From Zooshikella sp050749885 (GTDB taxonomy: Bacteria > Pseudomonadota > Gammaproteobacteria > Pseudomonadales > Zooshikellaceae): a stretch of DNA of 64,000 nt. The notes beneath the pieces were generated by a model, which saw only the letters and a list, made by a program, of their open reading frames with translations, searched no databases and was not told where the DNA came from. The translations under genes were made by a program, and so were the position numbers. Below are positions 1-9,530 of the stretch, piece by piece (the stretch's first letter is position 1; each line of letters begins with the position of its first letter). The stretch covers positions 434,001 through 498,000 of the forward strand of contig NZ_JBOIUB010000001.1 of NCBI RefSeq assembly GCF_050749885.1, given 5' to 3'.

Positions 1-1781
1 ATACGATTACCATTAAATTGCTTATAAAGCTCTGCAAGATAAGCACTACCTAATTTAATGTTTGTTTCTGGTTTTAAGAGTTGCTTGGTACTTTGATAGG
101 GAATGCTGTTTTTGCGTGCAACATAACGGGCAGTTGCAGGCATAAGTTGCATAAGACCCATCGCCCCTGCATGAGATCGAGCTTTATACATAAAAGCACT
201 TTCTTGCCGAGTAATGGCAAACACCCAGCTACTATCAAGATCTTGGGCACGACTATTTTTCAAGATGGGCTTTTTATACGCTACAGGAAAGCGAAGATTC
301 AAGTCATCCCAATACTCTGCACGTGCTGTACTGATAATGGAAGGAAAATACCAGTTCCAGCTCATTGCAATTTCAGCCGCGGCAAGTAATTCTTCACGAT
401 TCATTTGGCTGGCCATGTGATACCACTCACGTCGTGCAGGCCATAGATCTTCCATTTGGAAAAATTCTTGAGCGCGTTGAATAGCAGGTAATTGTTTAAC
501 GTGGCTCATTGTTGTCGTTGAAACAGGATAGGGTTTATGTTGTAAGGCATAACTTCGATTCATACGATCTGCCGCGAGGAAACCATAAAAATCCCGCTCA
601 CTATCTGCCAGTTTTCGGTAAATGGCATGTGCTTTATCGCGCATGGCTTGAGATGGATTGTTGGCTTCAATTGCCCGAGCATACCAGTATTGCCAGCGAC
701 CGGTTTGCCGTTCCTCTTTTGGAAAAGCCTGTGTCCATTTGGTAATGCTGGCCCAGTCTAATTGACGTAAGGCTTGACGTAATCGCCAGGTAATTAAATC
801 CGTTTCCTGGTGTTCTGCCAGGACGCGATCAACCCATTCTCGGTGTTTTTTTGAGTATTTGCGCATGATGTGGGAAGCCAGTTTGGTTTCCACATAAGCT
901 TGCTGTTTCTTTGTAAACCGGTGCTGTTTTTGGTAGGTGTTCCAGAGTGAGAGAGAGGTACTCGGTTTAGTGTTGGCTAGGCGCACAAGACCTGTACTAA
1001 TAATGTCACCCATACGAGTACTTTTTGCCGCATAACTTGCTGTTTTCTTCAATCGTTTGGGCTGGTGATAGGTATTGAAATAAAGGTTGCCCAGTGCACG
1101 TTGCGATTTTGGAAGGTAGCGAATAAGGTAGCGACCTAATGTACCTTGGTTTTCTGCATAGGCTAAGACCATTCGCTGCCAGACTAAATCGGGCGTGAGT
1201 TTATTTGCCGCTCGCCAGTGGTCAAGTAATGGGTCACAACTATTAGGAAGAGATTTGCCTGTTAACCATAGTTGTTGAGCACCAGCATAGGCAGCTTGGT
1301 TATTACCTGTTTGCAATTGTGCATAATGAAAGCTGCACTGCAGGTCTTTTGACTTATTATCCTTTGGAAAGTGTTTAAGCAGTGTTTGCCACTGTTTTTT
1401 ACTCGCTAAGGATTGTAACCATTTATGCTCTATTTTTGAGGTGAGTGGAAAATCCTGATAGGTATTCACAAACTTGGCAATAGTACTATCACTCTTTGAA
1501 GATAGGCCACGATTTAACTGATAGTACTCAAGGTAAGGGTAAAGGGGATAGTGATTCAGCTTACTTTTTAAGGTGCTAAATTGCTTGTTATTATTAGCAC
1601 GATAGGCTTTTATTGCCTGTTTATAGTAATTACGTTCTTTGCTATAGGAGGTATTAGCGCTGGCAGAAGCGGTGTTGGTAGTCATTGCCAGTGTCATGCA
1701 GGCGGAGAGGGGCAGCAAGAACCCGACGCGCAACACCTGAGTGAAGGGGATGGGCTTGAGTAAAAAATTAATAGGCATCAT
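1..1781 (-). CDS. slt: Soluble lytic murein transglycosylase (3' end cut by window edge)
   Basis: Periplasmic enzyme that cleaves peptidoglycan between MurNAc and GlcNAc, leaving 1,6-anhydro-MurNAc ends. The reading frame is open from a double ATG (MMPINFLLKP) to base 1, about 593 residues, so the last 40-50 are missing. An N-terminal hydrophobic signal segment (FLLPLSACMTLAM) is followed by a long alpha-helical superhelix region and then the SLT catalytic domain. The catalytic Glu is in ITRQESAF, about residue 527. GAMGLMQLMPATA and KLGSAYLAELYKQFNGN are the family's conserved follow-on motifs. It is divergent from uup, which lies 466 bp away. Family assignment is secure; the start could be either of the two adjacent ATGs. 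Confidence 0.93.
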   Translation of the reverse strand, partial: MMPINFLLKPIPFTQVLRVGFLLPLSACMTLAMTTNTASASANTSYSKERNYYKQAIKAYRANNNKQFSTLKSKLNHYPLYPYLEYYQLNRGLSSKSDSTIAKFVNTYQDFPLTSKIEHKWLQSLASKKQWQTLLKHFPKDNKSKDLQCSFHYAQLQTGNNQAAYAGAQQLWLTGKSLPNSCDPLLDHWRAANKLTPDLVWQRMVLAYAENQGTLGRYLIRYLPKSQRALGNLYFNTYHQPKRLKKTASYAAKSTRMGDIISTGLVRLANTKPSTSLSLWNTYQKQHRFTKKQQAYVETKLASHIMRKYSKKHREWVDRVLAEHQETDLITWRLRQALRQLDWASITKWTQAFPKEERQTGRWQYWYARAIEANNPSQAMRDKAHAIYRKLADSERDFYGFLAADRMNRSYALQHKPYPVSTTTMSHVKQLPAIQRAQEFFQMEDLWPARREWYHMASQMNREELLAAAEIAMSWNWYFPSIISTARAEYWDDLNLRFPVAYKKPILKNSRAQDLDSSWVFAITRQESAFMYKARSHAGAMGLMQLMPATARYVARKNSIPYQSTKQLLKPETNIKLGSAYLAELYKQFNGNR

Positions 1782-2247
1782 GGATTTGCTGTCTTGGTTA
1801 GATTTTGTTTAAAAGGACTATGTCAAAAATAGTATCTATGTACAGATAATAATAGTCGTCTTGGAGTTCCGTTGATAACATTTGTCTCAGTCAATTATGT
1901 GGTATGTTGATAAATCACTCTGTGACTTTGCACATTTGTTTTTGTTAGGGCGCTAAGGTCCAGCATAACCACTTCTATACTACAGATTGAATGTGCATAC
2001 ATGTCATAATGAAGTCATCGATATTGCTTTGGTCAATTAATTGAGTAGGCACTTTAACGTTTTATACAACGTTTTTGAGCTATTGCTGGTTAACTATCAT
2101 TATTTTGTTGAATTGTTGCAGGACATGAACCTAATGTGCAGTAGGTTGATAAATAAGATGTTTTTACTGTGATTTGCATCTCATTTGTTGGCCGATTTTA
2201 TTATGTGTTCTGCTAAGTTGCTGTGAAGAAAGAGGTTGTAATCCTTT
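1782..2247. other. Divergent intergenic region slt / uup
   Basis: This 466-bp AT-rich spacer must hold the promoters of both divergent genes. I see no convincing -35/-10 pair, no operator palindrome and no small ORF with a good ribosome binding site. Confidence 0.4.
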
Positions 2248-4185
2248 ATGCCAATTATGCGCTTTGATGATGTTTCTCTCGCGTTTGGTGCAATGCCGTT
2301 ATTAGATCAGGTCAGTTTTCAAGTTGATAGTGGTGAGCGCATTTGTTTTATTGGGCGAAATGGGGTGGGCAAATCCAGTCTGTTGAAAGTAGTTGAGGGG
2401 CTATTGGATATTGACGGTGGCTCTATATGGCGTCAGCCTGAATTACGTATTAGTGCGCTTCCTCAAGAGTTACCCCAAGCTGATGATAAAACCGTTTATC
2501 AAGTGGTGGCTGAAGGTTTGGCTGAAGTGGGTGAACTCTTAACTCATTATCATCAGCTGACTCATCAGGCAAACAATGAAGCCAGCCTGCAAACATTAGC
2601 CCATGTCCAGTCTGCCTTAGAGCAAAAAGATGGTTGGCGCTTAAATCAGCGAATTGAAACCATGATTAAGCGACTGAACTTGCCTGAAGATAAAACCATG
2701 GCTGAGTTATCAGGGGGGTGGCGTAGACGTGTTATTCTGGCCCAGGCCCTGGTCAGTGAGCCTGAGCTGTTACTGTTAGATGAGCCTACCAACCATTTGG
2801 ATATCGCTGCCATTGAATGGTTAGAGCAGCAGTTGGCTGAGTTTAAAGGTGCCGTATTATTCATTACCCATGACCGCTCTTTTTTACAGAAGGTGGCAAC
2901 CCGAATCATTGAACTGGATAGAGGATTAATCACCAGCTGGAGTGGTGATTACACTAGCTTTTTAGAGCATAAAGCGCATCAGCTTGAAGTGGAAGCAAGT
3001 CATAATGCAGAGTTTGATAAAAAGCTCGCGCAGGAAGAAGCCTGGATTAGACAGGGGATTAAAGCGCGGCGTACTCGAAATGAAGGTCGCGTGCGAGCGT
3101 TACAGGCACTTCGTAAAGAACGCGCACAGCGTCGAGAGGTCCAAGGTAAGGCAAAACTGCAATTAGATAAAGCAGAGCAGTCGGGCAAACTGGTCGTTGA
3201 GGCTGAGCATATTTGTCATGGCTATGACGGAACCACACTGATTAATGATTTCTCATGCCGGCTGCTACGAGGTGACCGAATCGGTTTAATTGGACCCAAT
3301 GGCGTCGGTAAAAGTACGCTGTTACGTTTACTGCTAGGGCAGGAAAAGCCTCTGTCAGGCACGATCAAACATGGTACCAAACTGGAGGTGGCTTATTTTG
3401 ATCAGTTACGGTTGCAGCTGGATGAAGAAAAAACGGTATTAGACAACGTCGCTGATGGTCGCGATAGCATCGAAATTGGTGGTAAATCACGGCATATCAT
3501 GAGTTATTTACAGGATTTTCTGTTTACGCCTGAGCGAATTCGTACCCCGGTCAAAGCATTGTCGGGAGGGGAGCGTAATCGATTACTATTAGCTCGTATG
3601 TTTAGTAAGCCAGCCAATATGCTGGTTATGGACGAGCCAACCAATGACTTGGATGTTGAAACACTTGAGCTTTTGGAAGAAGCACTACTGGACTTTAATG
3701 GTACGTTACTCTTAGTCAGCCACGACAGAACCTTTTTAGATAATGTAGTGACATCAACCTTTGTATTTGAAGGGAATGGACAGGTCAATGAGTACGTTGG
3801 TGGTTATCAGGACTGGATTCGACAAGGCGGTGCATTTAAAGACCTTGTGGCAGCAGCTCAGCCAGAAGAAACCCAGCAGAGTACAAATCAAACGCCAGTA
3901 AAATCAGGGGAAAACCTTAAGCAAGATAAAGCTGAAAGTGAGGCAAAGCGTTCACGAAAAAAACTTAGCTATAAATTACAGCGTGAATTAGAGCAACTAC
4001 CTGAGGAAATTGAAGATCTGGAGCAACAGCAAAATATCCTTGAGCAGCAAGTTAATGCGCCAGATTTTTACCAGCAGGAGCAAGCACTGGTGCAATCCAC
4101 ATTGCACCAGCTGACACAGTTACAACAACAAATTGAAGATAAACTTGAGCGTTGGACTGAGTTAGAAGCGATGCAATCGGATTAA
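2248..4185 (+). CDS. uup: ABC-F family ATPase Uup
   Basis: Cytosolic ABC-F protein with two ATPase domains and no membrane segments; the family acts on ribosomes, and Uup also affects the precise excision of transposons. Walker A motifs are GRNGVGKS (about residue 36) and GPNGVGKS (about 349). Signature motifs are LSGGWRRR (about 154) and LSGGERNR (about 437). Walker B motifs are LLLLDEPTNHLD and MLVMDEPTNDLD. The basic linker between the domains is present (KARRTRNEGRVRAL). The C-terminal ~90 residues form the Q/E/L-rich coiled coil typical of Uup. At 645 residues it is of usual length. It converges with the usp gene across a shared hairpin. Confidence 0.95.
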   Translation: MPIMRFDDVSLAFGAMPLLDQVSFQVDSGERICFIGRNGVGKSSLLKVVEGLLDIDGGSIWRQPELRISALPQELPQADDKTVYQVVAEGLAEVGELLTHYHQLTHQANNEASLQTLAHVQSALEQKDGWRLNQRIETMIKRLNLPEDKTMAELSGGWRRRVILAQALVSEPELLLLDEPTNHLDIAAIEWLEQQLAEFKGAVLFITHDRSFLQKVATRIIELDRGLITSWSGDYTSFLEHKAHQLEVEASHNAEFDKKLAQEEAWIRQGIKARRTRNEGRVRALQALRKERAQRREVQGKAKLQLDKAEQSGKLVVEAEHICHGYDGTTLINDFSCRLLRGDRIGLIGPNGVGKSTLLRLLLGQEKPLSGTIKHGTKLEVAYFDQLRLQLDEEKTVLDNVADGRDSIEIGGKSRHIMSYLQDFLFTPERIRTPVKALSGGERNRLLLARMFSKPANMLVMDEPTNDLDVETLELLEEALLDFNGTLLLVSHDRTFLDNVVTSTFVFEGNGQVNEYVGGYQDWIRQGGAFKDLVAAAQPEETQQSTNQTPVKSGENLKQDKAESEAKRSRKKLSYKLQRELEQLPEEIEDLEQQQNILEQQVNAPDFYQQEQALVQSTLHQLTQLQQQIEDKLERWTELEAMQSD

Positions 4186-4197
4186 TTACACACTAAA

Positions 4198-4231
4198 ATG
4201 AGCGATATCCCTAACAATGGGGATCGCTCAT
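4198..4231. terminator. Bidirectional hairpin between uup and usp
   Basis: ATGAGCGAT (4198-4206) pairs with ATCGCTCAT (4223-4231), and CCC/GGG extends the stem inward. It sits between two convergent genes, as expected for a shared transcription terminator. There is no long T-run on either side. Confidence 0.6.
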
Positions 4232-4251
4232 GATCCCTTAAAATAAATGAT

Positions 4252-4686
4252 TTATTTACCGACCCGAACAGCCAGTACATCACATTGCGCACCATGAAGA
4301 ATACCCGTAGAGGTTGAACCCAGTATCAGTGCCAAGCCATGTCGTCCATGGCTACCGACAACAATCAGATCAATATTTCGTTCTTCTGCAATACGGTGTA
4401 TTTCTTTCTCAGGACGACCATAAACAACATGTTGATGACCTTCATTATTAAGGCGTTTAGCTAATTCGCTGATGCGTTGCCGTGCCTGTTGTGCGATTTC
4501 CTCTTGTAAAGTGGTTAAGTCCAGTGGAATATCACTGCCATAAGCAACACTTAATGGTTCAACCACATGAACCAAGGTAATATCAGCATTATGGTCTTTG
4601 GCAATCTCCTGGGCTCGTTGTAATACAATATCGGCTTCTTCTGTTAAATCCACTGCCACAAGAATATGTTTGTAACGACTCATCAA
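4252..4686 (-). CDS. Universal stress protein, UspA family
   Basis: Small cytosolic stress protein of 144 residues, the length of a single Usp domain. The first strand reads YKHILVAVDLTEEADIVLQ, and the C-terminal glycine-rich nucleotide loop GSHGRHGLALILGSTS resembles the ATP-binding subgroup (G-2X-G-8/9X-G-S). It lies between uup and a membrane protein gene, matching the position of a usp gene in the comparable Pseudomonas segment. The family is certain; its specific stress role cannot be read from sequence. Confidence 0.92.
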   Translation of the reverse strand: MMSRYKHILVAVDLTEEADIVLQRAQEIAKDHNADITLVHVVEPLSVAYGSDIPLDLTTLQEEIAQQARQRISELAKRLNNEGHQHVVYGRPEKEIHRIAEERNIDLIVVGSHGRHGLALILGSTSTGILHGAQCDVLAVRVGK

Positions 4687-4844
4687 AGTGACTCCTTGAT
4701 ATTTTATGTGATTTATTAACAGGGTTTTTTTATGTGTCCTTGCGCCCTGGAAAACACATTACCCATAACGTGTTGTCTATAACATACGGCTAACTAAGTT
4801 GAAGTGCCATTAAGTCTATCGTAACGGGATTGTAGGAAAAATTT

Positions 4845-5318
4845 ATGACGTATCTCATTATCTTGCTGGGTGTATTAGCGATTGTAGGGTCGCTAATGTG
4901 GATATTACCTTCTCCCGCTGATCGAAAACGGATGGTGCTTCGCCAATTAGCCATAGCAAAAGGAGTAGAAGTACGTCAAACGCTTTATAAAGATAGAAAG
5001 GGAAAACCAATTACCTGCATTGGTTATACTTGTCGTATAACACGTCCAAAGGGCAACGTTGAAATAATTATTCAGCATGAACCAGATACGCCTCAGCCTT
5101 GGGTTGGCTGGCCAGAGGAAAGTGGTGATAACCGCTTACAGCCTCACTGGGCAACGTTACAGAAAATGGTTGAGTCACTGCCTGATGATGTTGTGCAAGT
5201 TTCAATTACGTCAGCTTATGTCTCTGTTTTATGGTTGGAAAAAGGAACGGAGGACGCGCTCAACAACATTGTGACATTTTTACACCAAATCAAAGAGTGG
5301 TTAGAGCCTTCCCGTTAA
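4845..5318 (+). CDS. Conserved hypothetical membrane-anchored protein
   Basis: 157 residues with one N-terminal transmembrane segment (about residues 3-24, LIILLGVLAIVGSLMWIL) followed by a soluble basic domain with Trp-rich stretches (PQPWVGWPEE). The topology suggests a single-pass inner-membrane protein. I do not recognise a named family. It stands alone, divergent from the usp gene and 550 bp ahead of fadB. The start ATG is preceded by TAGGAAAAATT, an acceptable ribosome binding site. Confidence 0.75.
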   Translation: MTYLIILLGVLAIVGSLMWILPSPADRKRMVLRQLAIAKGVEVRQTLYKDRKGKPITCIGYTCRITRPKGNVEIIIQHEPDTPQPWVGWPEESGDNRLQPHWATLQKMVESLPDDVVQVSITSAYVSVLWLEKGTEDALNNIVTFLHQIKEWLEPSR

Positions 5319-5622
5319 GCCAGTGAAAATGCTCCTTTACTTATTTGGGATACTAGTTTGTACAACAGTTGTCACTAAAATGTCATGATGGTTGGATTGT
5401 TTTACCAGTAAGGTGATTAGTCTGCTTAAACCTTTTTCTCATTGATCATCATATTGCAACTGCAAGGACGCTAGGGTTAGGGAGTAGTTATTTCACACTA
5501 TAAAACAACAAGTATTTTAACGGTGTGTTAACAATACTTTTCTTCGTTCAGTAACAAAGATGTTCCAGAAAGTTATTAGCGTGACTTAATGGTCGAACGA
5601 CTTTTGATTTAAGGGTTATTGA

Positions 5623-5637
5623 CAAACTGTCTGTTTT
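5623..5637. promoter_or_regulatory. Possible PsrA/FadR-type operator near the fadB promoter
   Basis: The sequence CAAACTGTCTGTTTT forms AAAC-N5-GTTT dyad symmetry. Pseudomonas PsrA, which represses fadBA, binds G/CAAAC-N2-4-GTTTG/C, so the spacer is one base longer than usual. It overlaps the -35 position of a TATAAT at 5655-5660. No psrA gene is visible in the window, so this is an inference only. Confidence 0.3.
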
Positions 5638-5692
5638 TAACGAAGGTTGCTATCTATAATTAAACAAACGTATGAATTATTATAGCTTACTC

Positions 5693-5724
5693 AATTTGTA
5701 GAACTATAAATTTGTAGAACTATA
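5693..5724 (+). repeat. Exact 16-bp tandem duplication
   Basis: The unit AATTTGTAGAACTATA occurs twice head to tail (5693-5708 and 5709-5724), about 150 bp upstream of fadB. It may be recent slippage or a duplicated binding site. Confidence 0.85.
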
Positions 5725-5871
5725 AGCCGGTGGCACCGGCAGACTGTGTACCTTATGACAAACATGCTTTCTCATTGCACCTGCCTTTGGCTAGCGATTA
5801 CCTCAGTGAATGTCACTAGGCCACACAGTTTTTGATCGGAACACAAGCTAACTCAGCGTGGAGATCACTAG

Positions 5872-8022
5872 ATGATTTATGAAGGTCAGGCCATAACGGT
5901 TAAGCTCCTGGAAGAGGGTATTGCCGAGCTGCAATTTAATCTGCAAGGCGAATCGGTTAATAAATTTAATCAACAAACACTACTGGAACTACAGGAATCT
6001 GTTACGGAGCTTAAGGCAAATAGTGCAGTAAAAGGTCTGGTGGTTACGAGCGGCAAGGATGTGTTTATTGTCGGGGCAGACATTGGTGAGTTTTTAGGAA
6101 ACTTCTCCCTGCCTGAAGAAGAGTTGATGGCATTAACCCTGGATGCGAATGCTATTTTCAATGCATTTGAGGATCTGCCATTTCCTACGGTGATTGCGAT
6201 TAACGGCATCGCTCTGGGTGGTGGTATGGAAATGTGCTTAGCGGGTGACTATCGTGTCATGGCATCCTCTGCACGTGTCGGATTACCTGAAGTTAAACTC
6301 GGTATTTACCCAGGATTCGGTGGTACCGTTCGCTTACCGCGTCTGGTAGGTGCTGATAATGCCATTGAGTGGATTTGTGCAGGCAAAGAGCATGATGCTG
6401 AATCAGCGCGCAAGATTGGTGTGGCCGATGTGGTCGTACCCTTGGATAAGTTACATGACACCGCAGTCAATTTGGCGAAGCGCTGTGCGAGTGGTGAACT
6501 GGATTATCAGGCAAAACGTCAGCCAAAATACGATAAATTAAAGCTGAATAATATTGAGTCGATGATGGCATTTGAAACCTCAAAAGCCTATGTCGCCTCC
6601 CAGGCTGGACCTAATTATCCGGCGCCAGTTGAAGCCATTAAAACCATGCAAAAAGCATCAACTAAAGGTCGGGATGATGCATTGAAAATCGAGGCGAAAG
6701 GCTTCGTAAAAATGGCTAAAACCAATGTAGCCAAAAACTTAATCAATCTGTTTTTGCATGATCAGGCGTTAAAGAAACAAGCCAAGGACTATCAGGAAAA
6801 GGCCGCTAAGGTCTCTAAGGCTGGCGTTTTAGGGGCGGGGATTATGGGTGGTGGTATTGCCTATCAATCTGCCTACAAAGGCACGCCTATTGTCATGAAA
6901 GACATTAATCAGCAGGGTCTGGATTTGGGCTTGCAAGAAGCAGCCAAGCTGTTGGTAAAACGGGTGGATAAAGGTCGCATGTCAGCCGCAGGCATGGCTG
7001 AGGTGTTAAACCGTATTGTTCCTGTGTTGTCTTTCGGTGAGTTAAAAAATGTTGATTTGGTGGTGGAAGCGGTTGTTGAAAACCTGCAAATAAAACATAA
7101 AGCATTGCCTGAAGTTGAAGCTCAGCTTGCTGAAGAAGCCGTGTTAACTTCCAATACTTCAACGATTTCTATTACAGAGTTAGCCAAACCACTTAAGCGT
7201 CCTGAGCAATTCTGTGGTATGCACTTTTTTAACCCTGTGCATATGATGCCATTGGTTGAGGTTATTCGTGGTGAAAAAACCAGCGAAGAAACCGTTGCCA
7301 CTGTGGTTGCTTATGCTAAGTCGTTAGGTAAGACGCCTATTGTAGTCAATGACTGCCCAGGCTTTTTGGTTAACCGCATACTGTTTCCTTACTTTGGCGG
7401 TTTTGCGTTGTTACTGCGTGATGGCGCTGACATGGTACAAATCGATAAGGTGATGGAGCGCTTTGGCTGGCCTATGGGTCCTGCATATCTGCTGGACGTT
7501 GTCGGGATTGATACTGCGGCACATGCTGAAAAAGTGATGGCTGATGGTTTCCCTGATCGAATGAAACGCGACTTCAAGAGTGCGTTAGATGTTCTGTTTG
7601 CTGAAAAACGTTATGGACAGAAAAACGGGTTAGGCTTTTATCGTTATGAGCCTGATAAGCGAGGTAAGCCGAAGAAAAAAGTGGATGCTGATGTTTCCGC
7701 ATTACTTAAAGAGGTAACGCAACCCGCACGAGAGTTCACTGAAGAAGAAATTATTGCACGAATGATGATTCCACTGTGTCTTGAAACCGTGCGTTGTCTT
7801 GAAGACAACATCGTTGCCAGTGCGCATGAGGCTGATATGGGCTTGATTTATGGCATAGGCTTCCCTCCCTTCCGTGGCGGTGCCTTACGTTATATTCAAG
7901 ACATGGGCATTGCTGAGTTCTGTGCACTAGCAGACCAGTACGCTGAGTTGGGGCCACTTTACCAGCCCACAGCAAAACTTCGGGAAATGGCAAAGAACGG
8001 CCAGGTTTTTTTTGATAACTAA
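5872..8022 (+). CDS. fadB: Fatty acid oxidation complex alpha subunit FadB
   Basis: Multifunctional enzyme of beta-oxidation: enoyl-CoA hydratase/isomerase at the N terminus and L-3-hydroxyacyl-CoA dehydrogenase at the C terminus. The hydratase oxyanion region GIALGGGMEMCLAGDY holds catalytic E120, and VGLPEVKLGIYPGFGG holds E140. The NAD-binding loop GAGIMGGGIAYQSA is near residue 320, and the dehydrogenase histidine is H451 in GMHFFNPVHMM. Its 716 residues match the family. It is followed 29 bp later by fadA, so the pair forms the alpha2-beta2 trifunctional complex. Confidence 0.98.
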   Translation: MIYEGQAITVKLLEEGIAELQFNLQGESVNKFNQQTLLELQESVTELKANSAVKGLVVTSGKDVFIVGADIGEFLGNFSLPEEELMALTLDANAIFNAFEDLPFPTVIAINGIALGGGMEMCLAGDYRVMASSARVGLPEVKLGIYPGFGGTVRLPRLVGADNAIEWICAGKEHDAESARKIGVADVVVPLDKLHDTAVNLAKRCASGELDYQAKRQPKYDKLKLNNIESMMAFETSKAYVASQAGPNYPAPVEAIKTMQKASTKGRDDALKIEAKGFVKMAKTNVAKNLINLFLHDQALKKQAKDYQEKAAKVSKAGVLGAGIMGGGIAYQSAYKGTPIVMKDINQQGLDLGLQEAAKLLVKRVDKGRMSAAGMAEVLNRIVPVLSFGELKNVDLVVEAVVENLQIKHKALPEVEAQLAEEAVLTSNTSTISITELAKPLKRPEQFCGMHFFNPVHMMPLVEVIRGEKTSEETVATVVAYAKSLGKTPIVVNDCPGFLVNRILFPYFGGFALLLRDGADMVQIDKVMERFGWPMGPAYLLDVVGIDTAAHAEKVMADGFPDRMKRDFKSALDVLFAEKRYGQKNGLGFYRYEPDKRGKPKKKVDADVSALLKEVTQPAREFTEEEIIARMMIPLCLETVRCLEDNIVASAHEADMGLIYGIGFPPFRGGALRYIQDMGIAEFCALADQYAELGPLYQPTAKLREMAKNGQVFFDN

Positions 8023-8051
8023 TTCAGTGACTGGAAGAGGGTACAAGAACC

Positions 8052-9227
8052 ATGAGCTTACAACCAAGAGATGCTGTCATTGTTGATTTTGTACGGACCC
8101 CTATGGGCCGTGCCAAAGGTGGAATGTATCGCCATGTGCGGGCGGATAGTCTTTCAGGCAAGCTGATTACTGCGCTGTTAGCACGTAATGCGGATGTAAA
8201 CCCCGCTGAAGTGGAGGATGTGATTTGGGGGTGTGTTAACCAGACCCTAGAGCAAGGCTGGAATATTGCCCGTATGGCCATGCTGATGACACCCATTCCA
8301 CATACTTCCTGTGGTCAGACTGTCAGTCGCCTGTGTGGTTCATCAATGTCTGCTTTGCATACTGCAACACAAGCGATCATGACCAACAATGGTGATGTGT
8401 TTGTGGTCGGTGGGGTTGAGCATATGGGCCATATCAACATGATGCATGGTGTTGATCCAAACCCAGAGCTAAGCCTTTATGCGGCTAAAGCGGCAGGGAT
8501 GATGGGAATTACCGCAGAATTTCTCAGTAAAATGCACGGCATTGGTCGTAAACAGCAGGATGAATTTGGTGCTCGATCTCACCAGCGGGCACATAAGGCG
8601 ACAGTTGAAGGACGTTTTGCCAACGAAATTGCGCCGATGGAAGGCTTGGATCAAAACGACAATTTAACCATATTTGCTGAAGATGAAACGATTCGTCCAG
8701 AAACCACTTATGAAACGCTGAGTCAACTTCGACCCGCGTTTGATCCCAAATCGGGTACAATTACAGCAGGCACGTCATCACAAATAACTGATGGTGCATC
8801 TGCCATGTTAGTAATGTCAGCCCAGCGTGCTAAGGATTTAGGTTTAACGCCTATTGCAAAAGTGCGAGCGATGGCGACAGCAGGTGTAGACCCTTCTATT
8901 ATGGGGTATGGACCTGTACCTGCAACCAAGAAAGCGTTGAAGCGCGCGGGTTTGACCATTGATGACATTGATTATTTTGAACTCAATGAAGCGTTTGCTG
9001 CACAAGCATTACCTGTATTAAAAGATTTAAAATTACTTGACAAAATGGATGAAAAAGTCAATCTCAATGGAGGAGCAATTGCGCTTGGCCATCCATTTGG
9101 TTGTTCTGGCACCCGAATCTCTGGTACATTGTTGAACATTATGCAACAGCAGAACGGTACTTTGGGTATAGCCACCATGTGTATAGGACTTGGCCAAGGG
9201 ATCACTACGGTCTTTGAACGGGTCTAA
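8052..9227 (+). CDS. fadA: 3-ketoacyl-CoA thiolase FadA
   Basis: Beta subunit of the fatty-acid oxidation complex; thiolytic cleavage of 3-ketoacyl-CoA releases acetyl-CoA. The nucleophile is C95 (SRLCGSSMSALH), the acid/base residues are H347 (ALGHPFGCSGTR) and C377 (MCIGLGQG). Its 391 residues match FadA. It lies 29 bp after fadB, preceded by GGAAGAGGG-type ribosome binding sequence, and is followed by a strong intrinsic terminator, so fadBA is a two-gene operon. Confidence 0.98.
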   Translation: MSLQPRDAVIVDFVRTPMGRAKGGMYRHVRADSLSGKLITALLARNADVNPAEVEDVIWGCVNQTLEQGWNIARMAMLMTPIPHTSCGQTVSRLCGSSMSALHTATQAIMTNNGDVFVVGGVEHMGHINMMHGVDPNPELSLYAAKAAGMMGITAEFLSKMHGIGRKQQDEFGARSHQRAHKATVEGRFANEIAPMEGLDQNDNLTIFAEDETIRPETTYETLSQLRPAFDPKSGTITAGTSSQITDGASAMLVMSAQRAKDLGLTPIAKVRAMATAGVDPSIMGYGPVPATKKALKRAGLTIDDIDYFELNEAFAAQALPVLKDLKLLDKMDEKVNLNGGAIALGHPFGCSGTRISGTLLNIMQQQNGTLGIATMCIGLGQGITTVFERV

Positions 9228-9242
9228 TATCCGATATACGTC

Positions 9243-9271
9243 AAAAGCCGGAGGTTAACTCCGGCTTTTTT
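9243..9271 (+). terminator. Rho-independent terminator of fadBA
   Basis: AGCCGGAG (9246-9253) pairs with CTCCGGCT (9259-9266) around a 5-nt loop and is followed by TTTTT. An A-run precedes the stem. This is a textbook intrinsic terminator 19 bp after the fadA stop. Confidence 0.93.
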
Positions 9272-9530
9272 GTTTCAAGAGGCTTTATTTTTTATTGTGT
9301 TGTCATTGTTTTTATGAGCCTGCGTGACTAATAGTATATTGAAGGTAAATTCAGTTTGATGACCATTGTGGCGTGGAGTACAGGTTGTTGCTTTTAGTAC
9401 ATATTGGAGGAATTTCGTTTCTTTACTCGCTTGAATGTGTGTGAGATCGTCCTTATATATGTCGCAAAATTCAATAGATTTTCTATCTTTATGGATAAAT
9501 TTACGTTTGTTCTGGAAATGACAGGTCAGC

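Larger units (their letters stand above)
5319..5871. other. Upstream region of fadBA
   Basis: A 553-bp spacer. It contains a possible PsrA-type palindrome (5623-5637), a TATAAT-like -10 at 5655-5660 and an exact 16-bp tandem duplication (5693-5724). No convincing ORF is present. The length suggests a long regulated leader or several promoters for the fad operon. Confidence 0.4.

Noticed and set aside
5619..5624. TTGACA as a -35 box ahead of fadB
   Set aside because: No -10 box stands 16-18 bp downstream; the nearest TATAAT is 30 bp away.
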